Below, one piece after another: positions 23,927 to 32,191 of a stretch of 64,000 nt of DNA. The translations under genes were made by a program, and so were the position numbers. The notes beneath the pieces were generated by a model that worked only from the letters and a program-made list of their open reading frames with translations, was not told the origin of the DNA and did not search any database. The stretch lies in assembly GCA_036756705.1 (NCBI GenBank), contig DAIOKN010000001.1, positions 62,001 through 126,000 on the forward strand. The letters run 5' to 3'. This stretch comes from Caproicibacter sp002399225. GTDB taxonomy: Bacteria > Bacillota > Clostridia > Oscillospirales > Acutalibacteraceae. Positions within the stretch are counted from its first letter, which is position 1. Each line of letters starts with the position of its first letter.

Positions 23927-24552
23927 ATGAATGATTTGTTGCTAAAAGGCTATGAATGTCTAACCGTCATACTGCCGTTCTTAATTACATTTGTGATACT
24001 CGGCCTCGTTTACAAGCATAAAAAAGTTCCCCAGGCAAAAGGGAAATTCTTAGTGCTTTCCGTTTTTATCTTGTACATTTTTGCCGTTTTCTATTTTACA
24101 GGTGTAGGAACTTTGTTTGATTTACGGCGGTATGGCATTCAGCTTAATAATGATCAAATCAATCTATTGCCATTTTCAAAAGATATTGATATCGTTGCAT
24201 ATTCTCTTAATGTTTTATTGTTCATACCATTGGGCTTTTTTTGCCGTTTATTTGGCCCAACATAGACAAATTAAAATATACTGTTCTTTTAGGCTTTTCT
24301 TTTTCATTATTGATTGAGATTAGCCAGTTGTTTAACAATAGACGGACGGACATTGACGATTTAATATTGAATACTCTTGGAACGTTAATAGGTTATCTGT
24401 TGTTCAGAGCATTCATTCGTGTAACAAAAAGGACGGTTCACCCTGTAACCTATTTCAGGTATGAACCGGCAATTTACATTCTAGCCATCTTTTTAGGTCA
24501 TTTTTTGATGTTTAATGAGTTTGGATTGGCGAAAATTCTCTATGGTTTTTGA
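23927..24552 (+). pseudogene. VanZ-family membrane protein, frameshifted
   Basis: VanZ-like proteins are small multi-helix membrane proteins; VanZ itself gives low-level teicoplanin tolerance. Helices are visible at ILPFLITFVILGLVY, LVLSVFILYIFAVFYFTGVGTLFD and LNVLLFIPLGFF. After the T7 run at 24236-24242 the frame stops at 24265, while the remainder of the family (WPNIDKLKY, LIEISQLFNNRRTDIDDLILNTLGTLIGYL) continues in another frame to 24552. One extra T would restore a single protein of about 209 residues. The start is placed at ATG 23927; an in-frame TTG at 23903 is also possible. Confidence 0.85.
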
Positions 24553-24576
24553 AGCATACATTCATCTACTCTTTGC

Positions 24577-24777
24577 GTGAAAGAAAGCGGCGAATGGAGC
24601 GCGAAGTGTCGGAAGGAGTATGACCTCGACGGGCGCGGTCAGCGCATCCGGCTCCCCGGCGGCGGTTTCAAGAGCCACCGCGTCAACACTAAAGAAACGT
24701 TTGAGTTTCAGGACAACGTTGTGCCCCAGGAACGTCTGGCGAAAAAATCAGCTGCACTGTGGAAAGAGATGAATTAA
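24577..24777 (+). pseudogene. MobA/MobL relaxase fragment
   Basis: A 66-residue open frame resembles an internal piece of MobA/MobL-family relaxases, where the pattern EYDLDGRGQRIRLPGGGFKSHRVNT precedes the segment binding the nicked strand. Neither the N-terminal catalytic histidine region nor the C-terminus is present, and no ribosome site precedes the GTG. It is therefore a remnant of a mobilisable element, and the best evidence that the adjoining van-type genes arrived by transfer. Confidence 0.7.
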
Positions 24778-24796
24778 ATCTCCGGTCTGTTTCCTG

Positions 24797-24845
24797 CAAA
24801 AGCGGATCCCGGCATTTCTGGCCGGGACCCGCTTTTTTTTTTTGC
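24797..24845 (+). terminator. Strong terminator at the island / uppP junction
   Basis: Stem AAAAGCGG-n2-CCCGGC/GCCGGG-n2-CCGCTTTT with a short loop and a ten-T run on the forward strand. It lies between the relaxase remnant and the convergent uppP gene. Confidence 0.88.
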
Positions 24846-24859
24846 ACAATCTTCCAGAT

Positions 24860-25675
24860 TCAGTGTACCAGTCCGAAATAAAGAAGAACAATGGCACCCA
24901 GTACAATGCGGTAATAACCGAACGGTTTGAAATCGTGCTTTTTGATATACCCCATCAGAAAGCGGATGGCAAAAATCGACACCAGGAATGCCGTGACCAT
25001 GCCGCACAGCAGGACTTCCACCTCCGTCGGCGTGTAGGAAAATCCGAATTTTGCCATTTTTACCAAACTTGCTCCCAGCATGACGGGGATCGCCAGAAAG
25101 AAAGTAAACTCCGCCGCGATTTCCCGCGAAGTTCCGATCAGGATGGCCCCAAGAATCGTCGCGCCGGAACGCGAAGTCCCCGGAATCAGAGCCAGCACCT
25201 GGAAAATTCCGATGATGAGAGCAGTCCGGAAAGATAAAGAAGGAAAGTTCCGGATAGACGGGATTTTTCCCCGGTTTCGGTTTTCAACCAGAATAAACAG
25301 AATTCCGTAGAGGATCAGCATCACGGCGACCGTCTGATAGTTGTAAAAGAGCGCGTTGATCGGGTCGTCGAACAAAATCCCGATGATCCCGGCAGGAACG
25401 CAGGCAACCAGCACCTTCATCCACAGCGAGACCGTTTCGCGCCGCTGGCGCGCCGATTTGCGCCGGGAAAACGGATTTAGCTTGTGAAAATACAAAACGA
25501 TCACTGCCAGAATGGCACCGAACTGAATGACAACCAGAAACATCTCCATAAACTGTGCGGAGAGATCCATTTTGATCCATTCGTTGGCGAGGATCATATG
25601 CCCCGTGCTGCTGACGGGCAGCCATTCGGTCAGCCCTTCAATAATGCCGAAGATCACTGCTTTCAAAAGATCCAT
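24860..25675 (-). CDS. uppP: Undecaprenyl-diphosphatase
   Basis: A 271-residue integral membrane protein of the BacA/UppP family, which dephosphorylates undecaprenyl pyrophosphate so that the lipid carrier can be reused in peptidoglycan synthesis; excess gives bacitracin tolerance. The two conserved motifs are EGLTEWLPVSSTGHMIL near residue 13 and PGTSRSGATILGAILIG near residue 163, with about eight membrane helices. Length is normal. It is transcribed singly, with a GGCC-rich hairpin in the leader at about 25704-25740. Position beside a vanRS-type system is probably coincidental, as composition here is host-like. Confidence 0.95.
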   Translation of the reverse strand: MDLLKAVIFGIIEGLTEWLPVSSTGHMILANEWIKMDLSAQFMEMFLVVIQFGAILAVIVLYFHKLNPFSRRKSARQRRETVSLWMKVLVACVPAGIIGILFDDPINALFYNYQTVAVMLILYGILFILVENRNRGKIPSIRNFPSLSFRTALIIGIFQVLALIPGTSRSGATILGAILIGTSREIAAEFTFFLAIPVMLGASLVKMAKFGFSYTPTEVEVLLCGMVTAFLVSIFAIRFLMGYIKKHDFKPFGYYRIVLGAIVLLYFGLVH

Positions 25676-25855
25676 TGCGGTTCATTCTCCTATTCTTCCG
25701 TAAAGTTTCGGCCAAACGGCCTCCCATGAAAAAGAAGGCCGGTTTTTTCAGAAAGACTCAGAATTCCATTATAAATTTTCCTCTGTAAAATTGCAAGAAA
25801 ATTCGGCAGCTTGCCGTTTCAAACCACGGTTCAAGAGAAAATTTTCGCCCAGTTA

Positions 25856-25884
25856 TTGACATATGCCCATAACTATGATACGAT
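25856..25884 (+). promoter_or_regulatory. Promoter upstream of the NifX/ATPase operon
   Basis: TTGACA (25856-25861) and TACGAT (25879-25884) with a 17-bp spacer. The spacer contains the near-inverted pair CATATGCCCATAAC/TATG. A second, weaker TTGACA-17-TTAATT pair lies at 25925-25953. The rest of the 25676-26066 gap holds only a GC-rich stem region near 25960-26015. Confidence 0.6.
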
Positions 25885-26066
25885 GATACCGGTCTTTTCG
25901 AAAGACGCGAATGCCTAAAACCGCTTGACATGGGAACAATGATCATCTTAATTGTCTGCGGCGTCTGCCCCTGTCACACGGAAGAGACGGCGGCCGGCAG
26001 AAAAAAGGATGTGCAAAGCCGCTTGCAAGCGGAATGAATGACAAAGAGCCAAAAAGGAGAAAACAG

Positions 26067-26432
26067 ATGAAAATTGCAGTGCCATCGGAGGGAAAACAAT
26101 GGAACAGCCCGGTCAGCCGCTCTTTTGGGCGGACCCCTTATTTTCTGGTTGTTGACACGGAGACCGGCGCGTTCACGGTGATTGACAACGAGGCCGCCGC
26201 CGCGCAGGGCGGAGCCGGAATCAAGGCGGCGCAGGCAGTTGTGGACAGCGGAGCCGAGACGGTTCTTACGTTCCACTGCGGTCAGAATGCGGCGGATGTG
26301 CTGAAAGCCGCCGGAATCCGGTTGCTAAGAGCGGTTCCCGGTTCCGTTTCCGGCCTGGTGGAATCTTGGAAGAAAGGCGGGTTGCAGGAACTGACCGAAA
26401 TCCATGCCGGCTTTCACGGCGGGCAGAATTGA
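26067..26432 (+). CDS. NifX/NafY-family (dinitrogenase iron-molybdenum cofactor-like) protein
   Basis: A 121-residue protein of the NifB/NifX-like superfamily whose members bind Fe-S or Mo-containing clusters. The fold pattern MKIAVPSEGK, SRSFGRTPYFLVVDTETG and VVDSGAETVLTFHCGQNAADVLKAAGI is complete. ATG 26067 follows AAAGGAGA. It is the first gene of an operon with a MinD-type ATPase carrying a ferredoxin domain and a second NifX-like protein. No nitrogenase genes are present, so a role in generic cluster handling of the 'orange protein' type is more likely than nitrogen fixation. Confidence 0.85.
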   Translation: MKIAVPSEGKQWNSPVSRSFGRTPYFLVVDTETGAFTVIDNEAAAAQGGAGIKAAQAVVDSGAETVLTFHCGQNAADVLKAAGIRLLRAVPGSVSGLVESWKKGGLQELTEIHAGFHGGQN

Positions 26433-27316
26433 GCGGTGGCATCCGAATCGCCGTGCTGAGCGGCAAGGGCGGCACCGGAAAAACAACGGTTGCTTCCTCG
26501 CTCATCCGCCTTTCCCAGAACAAGGTTTATGCCGACTGCGACGTGGAAGCACCGAATCTGCATCAGATTTTTGCCAGGGGAAAGCCGGCGCGGGAGAAAC
26601 CTTATTTCGGTTTGAAAAAAGCGGTCAAAGACGAGGATACCTGTACAGGGTGCGGCAAGTGTGAGGCGCTGTGCCGGTTCGGCGCCATCACGAACGGCCA
26701 CGTCAATCCCTATGTGTGTGAAGGCTGCGGAGTCTGTGAGGCGGTCTGTCCCGCCAGGGACGAAAAAGGGCGCCCGGCCATCCGGTTGGAGGACCGCATT
26801 TCCGGGAAAACGAAGCTGTACCATACGGAAGCCGGAACCTTTTCTACCGCGGAACTGCAAATCGGCAGCGGGGCGTCGGGCCGGCTTGTCTCGGAAGTCC
26901 GAACCAATCTGTACGGTGCGGCAAAGGGAGAATGTCTTGCCATTCTAGACGGTTCTCCCGGTATTGGCTGCCCAGTGGTCGCCTCCATCACCGGGGTGGA
27001 TCTGGTTCTGGTGGTCGCGGAGCCCACCCTGTCCGGAATCCACGACATGAAGCGGATTCTGGAAACCGAAGGCCGGTTCGGGGCGAAAGCCGCCGTGTGT
27101 GTCAACCGATCTGATGTCTGCCCGGAAAACACCCGTCAGATTGAAGAGTTTTGCCAGCGGGAGAATATCCCCTTTGTCGGAAAGATCCCATATGACAAAA
27201 CGGTCATCAAAGCGGTCAATTCCGGGAAAACTATCGTTGATTTCCCAGACAGCGCGGCCGGCAAAGCGGTTCGGAGTCTCTGGGATCGGGTGGAACGGCT
27301 GGTAACAGAGTGTTAA
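26429..27316 (+). CDS. MinD-superfamily P-loop ATPase with inserted ferredoxin domain
   Basis: A 295-residue ATPase of the Mrp/NifH/MinD superfamily (COG1149 type). The deviant Walker A motif is SGKGGTGKTTVASSL. A two-[4Fe-4S] ferredoxin insertion follows: CTGCGKCEALCRF and CEGCGVCEAVCP. The later segment CLAILDGSPGIGCPVVASITGVDLVLVVAEPT is the Walker B/switch region. TTG 26429 is taken as start because it overlaps the stop of the upstream gene by 4 bp and places the P-loop at the N-terminus; an earlier TTG at 26366 is the alternative. It probably loads or moves metal clusters with the flanking NifX-like proteins. Confidence 0.88.
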   Translation: MSGGIRIAVLSGKGGTGKTTVASSLIRLSQNKVYADCDVEAPNLHQIFARGKPAREKPYFGLKKAVKDEDTCTGCGKCEALCRFGAITNGHVNPYVCEGCGVCEAVCPARDEKGRPAIRLEDRISGKTKLYHTEAGTFSTAELQIGSGASGRLVSEVRTNLYGAAKGECLAILDGSPGIGCPVVASITGVDLVLVVAEPTLSGIHDMKRILETEGRFGAKAAVCVNRSDVCPENTRQIEEFCQRENIPFVGKIPYDKTVIKAVNSGKTIVDFPDSAAGKAVRSLWDRVERLVTEC

Positions 27317-27346
27317 GAGAATAAATTTTAAAGGAGATTGAGCAGC

Positions 27347-27718
27347 ATGAAAATTGCAGTGGCATGTGACGGCAAGAATGTATCGGAACATTTTGGGCAT
27401 TGTCAGGGGTTTGAGCTTTTTACCGTGGAAGACGGCAAGGTCACCGGGCGTCAGTTTTACCAAAACCCGGGCCATAAACCGGGCTTTCTGCCGAACTACC
27501 TCGGCGGCCTCGGCGCGGATACGGTGATCACAGGCGGCATCGGCGGCGGAGCAATCGATATTTTCAACGAAAAGAACATTCAGGTGGTGTCCGGCGCATC
27601 GGGAGACTGTGGGGAAGCCGTTGAAAAGTTTCTGAAAGGCGAGCTAAAATCATCCGGAAGCGTCTGCCATGAACATGCTTTTGAAAGCACCTGCGGCGGG
27701 CACGGGCATCAGCACTGA
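27347..27718 (+). CDS. Second NifX/NafY-family protein with His/Cys-rich tail
   Basis: A 123-residue relative of the first gene in this operon. MKIAVACDGKNVSEHFGHCQGFELFTVEDGKV and the GGLGADTVITGGIGGGAIDIF stretch are diagnostic. The C-terminus HEHAFESTCGGHGHQH is rich in His and Cys and looks like a metal-binding tail. ATG 27347 lies 10 bases after AAGGAG, 30 bp beyond the ATPase gene. Two paralogues around one ATPase match the composition of the Desulfovibrio orange-protein clusters, although the function there is also incompletely known. Confidence 0.87.
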   Translation: MKIAVACDGKNVSEHFGHCQGFELFTVEDGKVTGRQFYQNPGHKPGFLPNYLGGLGADTVITGGIGGGAIDIFNEKNIQVVSGASGDCGEAVEKFLKGELKSSGSVCHEHAFESTCGGHGHQH

Positions 27719-27787
27719 TCCCTGTGGTTCCACTCTGTGTGCAAAGAAGCTTTGAAGAGCGGCGAATTTATTAAAGACTGAAAACAG

Positions 27788-27843
27788 AAAATCAGCGCGG
27801 GTCGTCCTGTCAAACCTGGCAGAACGGCCCGCGCTGATTTTCG
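27788..27843 (+). terminator. Terminator of the NifX/ATPase operon
   Basis: A long stem AAAATCAGCGCGGG/CCCGCGCTGATTTT, with inner CGT/ACG and CTG/CAG pairs, followed by TTTTC. Confidence 0.85.
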
Positions 27844-27959
27844 GGGCGGAGATTTCTTTTTAAAATAGGTTGCGGAGGGGTCTCTTTTTGGTATAAAATA
27901 AAAAGAAATCGTCAAGAATCCACCGCAAAGCGGCGAAAAAGAAAAGAGATTAAAAAGAC

Positions 27960-28373
27960 ATGAATATCCTAATCATCGACGGCCAGGGCGGCAGTCTTGG
28001 AAAGCAACTGATCCTTCATCTTCGCAAGGCTCTGCCGGGTCAGCGGATCGCTGCGGTTGGAACCAACAGCATTGCCACGGCCGCCATGCTGAAGGCCGGT
28101 GCAGACATCGGTGCAACCGGCGAAAACGCGGTGCGGGTCGGCAGTTCCCAGGCAAACCTCATCCTCGGCCCGATCGGCATCCTGATTGCGGATGCCCTGC
28201 TGGGAGAAGTCACGCCGGCCATGGCGTCAGCTGTTGGCAGAAGCCGGGCGCAAAAAATTTTGGTCCCTGTCAGCAAATGCAACTGTAAGATCGCCGGAAC
28301 GCCGGAACAGCCTTTCTCTAAATATATCGAATCCGCCGTCGAGATGGCGGTCTCCTTTGTGCGGGGCGAATAA
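27960..28373 (+). CDS. DUF3842-family protein
   Basis: A 137-residue protein of a Clostridia-enriched family without known function. The N-terminus MNILIIDGQGGSLGKQLI resembles a nucleotide-binding loop. Later features are AVGTNSIATAAMLKAGAD and the cysteine pair in VPVSKCNCKIAGT. An AAAGAGA site precedes ATG 27960. It lies downstream of, but separated by a terminator from, the NifX/ATPase operon and converges on a glycosyltransferase gene. A link with metal-cluster proteins is only positional. Confidence 0.75.
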   Translation: MNILIIDGQGGSLGKQLILHLRKALPGQRIAAVGTNSIATAAMLKAGADIGATGENAVRVGSSQANLILGPIGILIADALLGEVTPAMASAVGRSRAQKILVPVSKCNCKIAGTPEQPFSKYIESAVEMAVSFVRGE

Positions 28374-28396
28374 AGACGCCGCCGGGGCCGAGCAAC

Positions 28397-30184
28397 TTAT
28401 TTCGATTTTGCCGCGGTAGCCGCGAACCGGCTCAAAAGGGCAAAGCCCTGCGCATCGATTTTGCCGGTGGTGCGAAGTGAGAGCATCAGCTCGTGGCAGG
28501 CAAGTTTTTCATACCCGTATTTGTGATACAGCTTGCCAAGGCGGAGCGGGGCGTCGTCATAGCGAATGAGATTCAGAAGTGGAAGGGCCTTTATAAACTC
28601 TTCCAGCAGTTCAGCCCGCAGCAAAATTTCCAGCAGACCGAAAATGGCATCTGCGTAGCCTTGCGACTGAGAGCGATCCGAAGAGAGCGAAGCGCAGGGT
28701 TCTCCGCGGAGCAGAGCGCGGAAGGCGGCGGCGACGGAGTAATCCGGTTCTTCCAGACCGGCCCGGCACTTTTCCATGCGCGGCGGCGCGGCGGGGTCAA
28801 GCAGGACGCAGAGAAACCGAAAGAAGCGGGTGCGGCTTGTGAAATTGCCGCCGCACGGGTCCTGCAGCAGGCACCGGAAGGCGCGGCGGTACTGCCCCAA
28901 AAAGAATCTGCAGATCCCCTCATCCCGGCAGGCGGCGGGGCATCCCGGCACCTGCTTTTGCGCGCGGATCGCCATCTGCATGGCCTGACGGAACATGTCC
29001 CGGTCATAAAACAGGTCGGAAAGCATCAGCAGATGGCAGGCATCCTTGGGCACAAGGCGCAGAAGGTGGGTTTTGATCTGCTCCGGCGTGTGTCCTTCCG
29101 CTTTCAGAAGATCGGCCATAAGCGCGGCAGCTTCCCGGTCGCACGGGTTGAAGCGGATCGCTTTCCGGCAGTGGCGCAGGGCCAGTTTCCATTCTCCCAG
29201 CCGCGCATACAGCACGGCCAGCCGGTCGTGCGCTTTGAAGGTGGAAACGCCGTACAGGCTGTTCCCATCCGGCGGCGGTCCCATTCGGATGCAGTTCCGA
29301 TAGGCGCGGATCGCGCTCAGCAGCTTCCCGCTGCGCTGAAGCGCACAGCCTTTCAGATATTCAAAATCGGGCAGATCCGGGTAGAGCCGGAGTCCCTCGC
29401 AGAGGCAGAGGTGCATTTCCTTTCCCAGATGGAGCTGGTCACAGCACAGGATCATGCGGGTCAAAAGCATGGAGCCGTACCCCTCGGTGGGCTCCAGCGC
29501 CCTGTAACTGGCCCGGTAACAGTTTAAAGCGTCCTCCGCTTTCCCAAGGGCAAGAAATTCGTTCCCTAGGTTAAACAGCATAAAGCCATTGCGGGGGTGG
29601 TCTTTCAGCTCCATCCGGATCAGGGCAAGATTGCGCCGGTGCTTTTCTTTCTTTTTAATCTGCGCAGACAAATATCCATAGTGGTAAAAATGGATGTCCG
29701 TAGCGCTGATGCGGGGAGGCCCTCCGGGCCCTTCGAGCTGTTCATGAACTCGGCCGCGGTAAAAATATCCCCTGCCGTTACGGATCAGCCGGACCGTTGT
29801 CGTAACAAGAAGATTGCAGCAATCCGCCTGCTCTCCGGAGTAGCAGAGCGTTTTGCAGCCATAGACGTCCGAAGGGCTGTTTTCTTTTTGGAACAGTTCG
29901 GCCAGCGCGCCCCGGTCGGCGGGCTCGAGTTCGTCGTCGGCATCCATGACCAGAATCCAGGTTCCGTCCGCCTGCGAAAGCGAATAGTTTCTTGCTTCTG
30001 AAAAACTGTCGTTCCAGGCGCGGCGGTAAATTTTTGCCCCGTAGCGCTGCGCGATCGAAAGGGTGCGATCCGTGGAACCTGTATCCACCAGAATGATTTC
30101 ATCGATGAGATCTTTTACGCTGTTCAGACACCGGGCGAGATTTTCCTCCTCATTTTTCACAATCATGCAAAGGCTGACTGACAT
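28397..30184 (-). CDS. Family 2 glycosyltransferase with C-terminal TPR-like repeats
   Basis: A 595-residue cytoplasmic protein. Residues 1-100 are a GT-A glycosyltransferase: MSVSLCMIVKNEEENLARCLNSV, the VDTGSTDRT nucleotide-sugar loop and the metal-binding DADDE in WILVMDADDELEP. The rest is helical with tetratricopeptide-like units, for example NGFMLFNLGNEFLALGKAEDALNCYRASYRAL. This domain pair is common in Firmicutes and often modifies surface proteins or glycans, though sugar and acceptor are unknown. It stands alone with no glycan cluster nearby. The terminal third is poorly conserved in appearance. Confidence 0.88.
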   Translation of the reverse strand: MSVSLCMIVKNEEENLARCLNSVKDLIDEIILVDTGSTDRTLSIAQRYGAKIYRRAWNDSFSEARNYSLSQADGTWILVMDADDELEPADRGALAELFQKENSPSDVYGCKTLCYSGEQADCCNLLVTTTVRLIRNGRGYFYRGRVHEQLEGPGGPPRISATDIHFYHYGYLSAQIKKKEKHRRNLALIRMELKDHPRNGFMLFNLGNEFLALGKAEDALNCYRASYRALEPTEGYGSMLLTRMILCCDQLHLGKEMHLCLCEGLRLYPDLPDFEYLKGCALQRSGKLLSAIRAYRNCIRMGPPPDGNSLYGVSTFKAHDRLAVLYARLGEWKLALRHCRKAIRFNPCDREAAALMADLLKAEGHTPEQIKTHLLRLVPKDACHLLMLSDLFYDRDMFRQAMQMAIRAQKQVPGCPAACRDEGICRFFLGQYRRAFRCLLQDPCGGNFTSRTRFFRFLCVLLDPAAPPRMEKCRAGLEEPDYSVAAAFRALLRGEPCASLSSDRSQSQGYADAIFGLLEILLRAELLEEFIKALPLLNLIRYDDAPLRLGKLYHKYGYEKLACHELMLSLRTTGKIDAQGFALLSRFAATAAKSK

Positions 30185-30416
30185 ACAAAAACCTCCGTTT
30201 CAGCCGGAATTATCGGTGACGCAGCGGTGCCGGCCGCTTTCTTTTCACTGTTCTATAGTAATGGCGTTCTCCGCGGAACGTGACGGGGAAGGAAAGCTCT
30301 TTTTGGGCCGGAAATAGGTTGTTTGCCTTGTAAAAAATTTTTGCTTCGGAATAGAACGGAAAAAAATAGCGCAGAATGAATCAGGATGCAGTTTGAAAAA
30401 GAAAGGAGATATTTTT

Positions 30417-30647
30417 ATGCCTCGCGGCCGTAAACCGGAACCTCATTCCACGGAAGAACAGATTGCGAAAATCGACAGTGAAATTGATGACTATAAGCAG
30501 AAAATTTCACATGCCCGTGAAAAGAGAAAATCTCTTTTTATGAAACAGGAAAAAGCGGAAATGTCGGAACTATACCAGGCGGTCAAAACCAGCGGGAAAA
30601 CGGCGGGAGAATTTTTAAATTCTCTGAACAACCGCTCCGGGCGGTAA
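30417..30647 (+). CDS. Small basic coiled-coil protein of unknown function
   Basis: A 76-residue protein starting at ATG 30417, shortly after AAAGGAG. It opens with MPRGRKPEP, an AT-hook-like basic patch, followed by a charged helical stretch (EEQIAKIDSEIDDYKQKISHAREKRKSLF) and an AVKTSGKTAGEFLNSL end. Length and charge suggest a small nucleic-acid-binding protein, but no family was recognised. It is monocistronic with a strong terminator. Confidence 0.7.
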   Translation: MPRGRKPEPHSTEEQIAKIDSEIDDYKQKISHAREKRKSLFMKQEKAEMSELYQAVKTSGKTAGEFLNSLNNRSGR

Positions 30648-30654
30648 ATCCGCT

Positions 30655-30722
30655 GAAAAAACAGAAAAGCCAAAGAGGCGCATGGAAAAAATCCATGCGC
30701 CTCTTTGGCTTTGGCCTTTTTT
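30655..30722 (+). terminator. Bidirectional terminator after the small basic protein
   Basis: A perfect 18-bp stem GCCAAAGAGGCGCATGGA/TCCATGCGCCTCTTTGGC with an AT loop and T-rich sequence on both sides, between convergent genes. Confidence 0.92.
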
Positions 30723-31503
30723 ATTCAAAGTTTTTTGCAAAGCGGGCGTTTAACGAGCCGTTTCCTTCGATGGCATTTAAAAAATTTTCAATCTGTTCCA
30801 GCGCCGTCACAGGAGCTTCGGTAAAGATAAAAAGAAGGTCTTCGAGCGCGCTGGAACTCGCTGGATCCGGAATTTTGCCACCGACATAATTTCGTCCCTT
30901 TTTAGAAATTCTCACAACGACGGCCAGAACTTTCCGCATGCCTTTCCAGCCGATTTTTGGAGAATAGAGGACGGTGGAAAGATGCCGCATGGAAAACAGG
31001 CTTCGGTTCAGTTGCTTGTGGGCCGCGCCTGGATAAAAGGGAGCCGCGCAGTTTGCCACGCCGCTCTTTTTGGGGATCAGCGGCTTCGGAGAAAACCGGC
31101 TGGGATCAATCTTCTGCTGACGCATCAAGACCTGATCAAACTCTTCCTCGATTCCCGCGTGAGACAGACCGTCCTGCTGCTTAAAGCTGCGAATCACGGG
31201 ATGGCAGTCGCTGTCCAGCGTAAAATGGCAGATGAACCCGATGATATAGGCAAGCCCGCTCTCGCTGCCGTCTTCCCGCAACACGCAAGCCGCGTTTTCC
31301 AGAAACCCGGAGGCTGGCTGCCGGTGGATCTTTCCGCCGGTGACCGGTCGAAACCTCAGCGGGTGATAATAGAATAACAAATCCGGACCCTGAAGGCCGA
31401 GAAGATATTCATCCTGATGGTTTTCAATGACGCGCGACAATTCTTCCGGCAGGATCTCTTTCACTTTCAATCCAAATAGAAAATGTGCGTAAAGCCCCGG
31501 CAA
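30721..31503 (-). CDS. Zinc-dependent phospholipase C-family protein
   Basis: A 260-residue protein of the zinc-dependent phospholipase C/S1-P1-like family. N-terminal MPGLYAHFLFG and the metal-ligand block GFICHFTLDSDCHPVI (His, Asp, His) are the family signature; LLGLQGPDLLFYYHP provides further ligands. TTG at 31503 is preferred because AGGGAGGG lies 6 bases upstream and many relatives begin at this residue; an upstream in-frame TTG at 31533 has no such site. No signal peptide is visible, which is usual for the cytoplasmic Clostridia members. The substrate is not known. Confidence 0.8.
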   Translation of the reverse strand: MPGLYAHFLFGLKVKEILPEELSRVIENHQDEYLLGLQGPDLLFYYHPLRFRPVTGGKIHRQPASGFLENAACVLREDGSESGLAYIIGFICHFTLDSDCHPVIRSFKQQDGLSHAGIEEEFDQVLMRQQKIDPSRFSPKPLIPKKSGVANCAAPFYPGAAHKQLNRSLFSMRHLSTVLYSPKIGWKGMRKVLAVVVRISKKGRNYVGGKIPDPASSSALEDLLFIFTEAPVTALEQIENFLNAIEGNGSLNARFAKNFE

Positions 31504-31679
31504 ACGGTTTTCCCTCCCTTTCGCAATATACAAAAAATTATAGACCTCAAATATGAAGAATAAATTAATTTTTTCTGTTTTTGCTGGGGGGCAAAAAATT
31601 TTCTTTCGGCTGATTCTCCGTTCTGAACCGAAAAGAGTGCCGAATATATTGTAATAGCTTCATGGAAGGAGCTGGTCTG

Positions 31680-32180
31680 ATGAATCATGAAACAAACGCC
31701 GAATTCCGCACTTTCCGAGGATACCAGCTGATCAGCCGCCGGGAGGGGCAGCTGACCCCCGCGATGGAGGATTATCTGGAAATGATTTTTCGCCTCTGCA
31801 GCAAAGACGGTTACACGAGGGTTGGAAAACTGTCGGAACTCCTGCATGTAAAGCCATCTTCCGCCTCAAAAATGATGATGAAGCTGGCGGAACTAGGATA
31901 TTTAAAATATGACCGCTATGAAATCATCCTTTTGACGGAAGCGGGACGAAAGGCCGGCAAATATTTGCTGGAACGGCATAACACCGTCGAACGGTTTCTC
32001 CTTTTAGCGGGGAGCAGCGATTCCCTGGAAGAGACAGAACTGATTGAACATGCGCTCAGCGCAAAGACGGTTGCCTGTCTTCAGACGCTTCTGGATTTTT
32101 TCCGGTCTGACACGCCGTCACGGGAACGGCTGAAAACCTTTCAGGCTGCCCGGCAAACAAAAGAGAAAACGGATCACTGA
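31680..32180 (+). CDS. DtxR/MntR-family metal-dependent transcriptional regulator
   Basis: A 166-residue regulator. The winged helix-turn-helix MEDYLEMIFRLCSKDGYTRVGKLSELLHVKPSSASKMMMKL is typical, followed by the dimerisation and metal-binding domain (ERHNTVERFLLLAG, EETELIEHALSAKTV) with Glu/His ligands. It has no C-terminal SH3 domain, so it resembles MntR and the short Clostridia members. ATG 31680 follows GGAAGGAG. It is convergent with the DUF134 gene. A DtxR-like operator in front of feoA at 7689 is a plausible target, which would make it an iron-responsive repressor; manganese specificity is the alternative. Confidence 0.88.
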   Translation: MNHETNAEFRTFRGYQLISRREGQLTPAMEDYLEMIFRLCSKDGYTRVGKLSELLHVKPSSASKMMMKLAELGYLKYDRYEIILLTEAGRKAGKYLLERHNTVERFLLLAGSSDSLEETELIEHALSAKTVACLQTLLDFFRSDTPSRERLKTFQAARQTKEKTDH

Positions 32181-32191
32181 AAAATTTCCGC

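Larger units (their letters stand above)
21200..24845. mobile_element. AT-rich accessory island with van-type sensor genes and relaxase remnant
   Basis: From about 21.2 to 24.8 kb base composition shifts to AT-rich relative to both flanks. The stretch holds a small ribbon-helix-helix protein, an excisionase-like HTH protein, vanR/vanS/vanZ-like genes and a fragment of a MobA/MobL relaxase. Two of the genes have frameshifts. No integrase, direct repeat or attachment site was identified, so boundaries are approximate. The content suggests a decayed integrated mobilisable element. Confidence 0.6.

Noticed and set aside
24577..24777. Complete relaxase gene
   Set aside because: Only an internal segment is present; no catalytic N-terminus.
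26067..27718. Nitrogen-fixation operon
   Set aside because: Only NifX-like and MinD-type proteins occur; no nitrogenase structural or cofactor genes.
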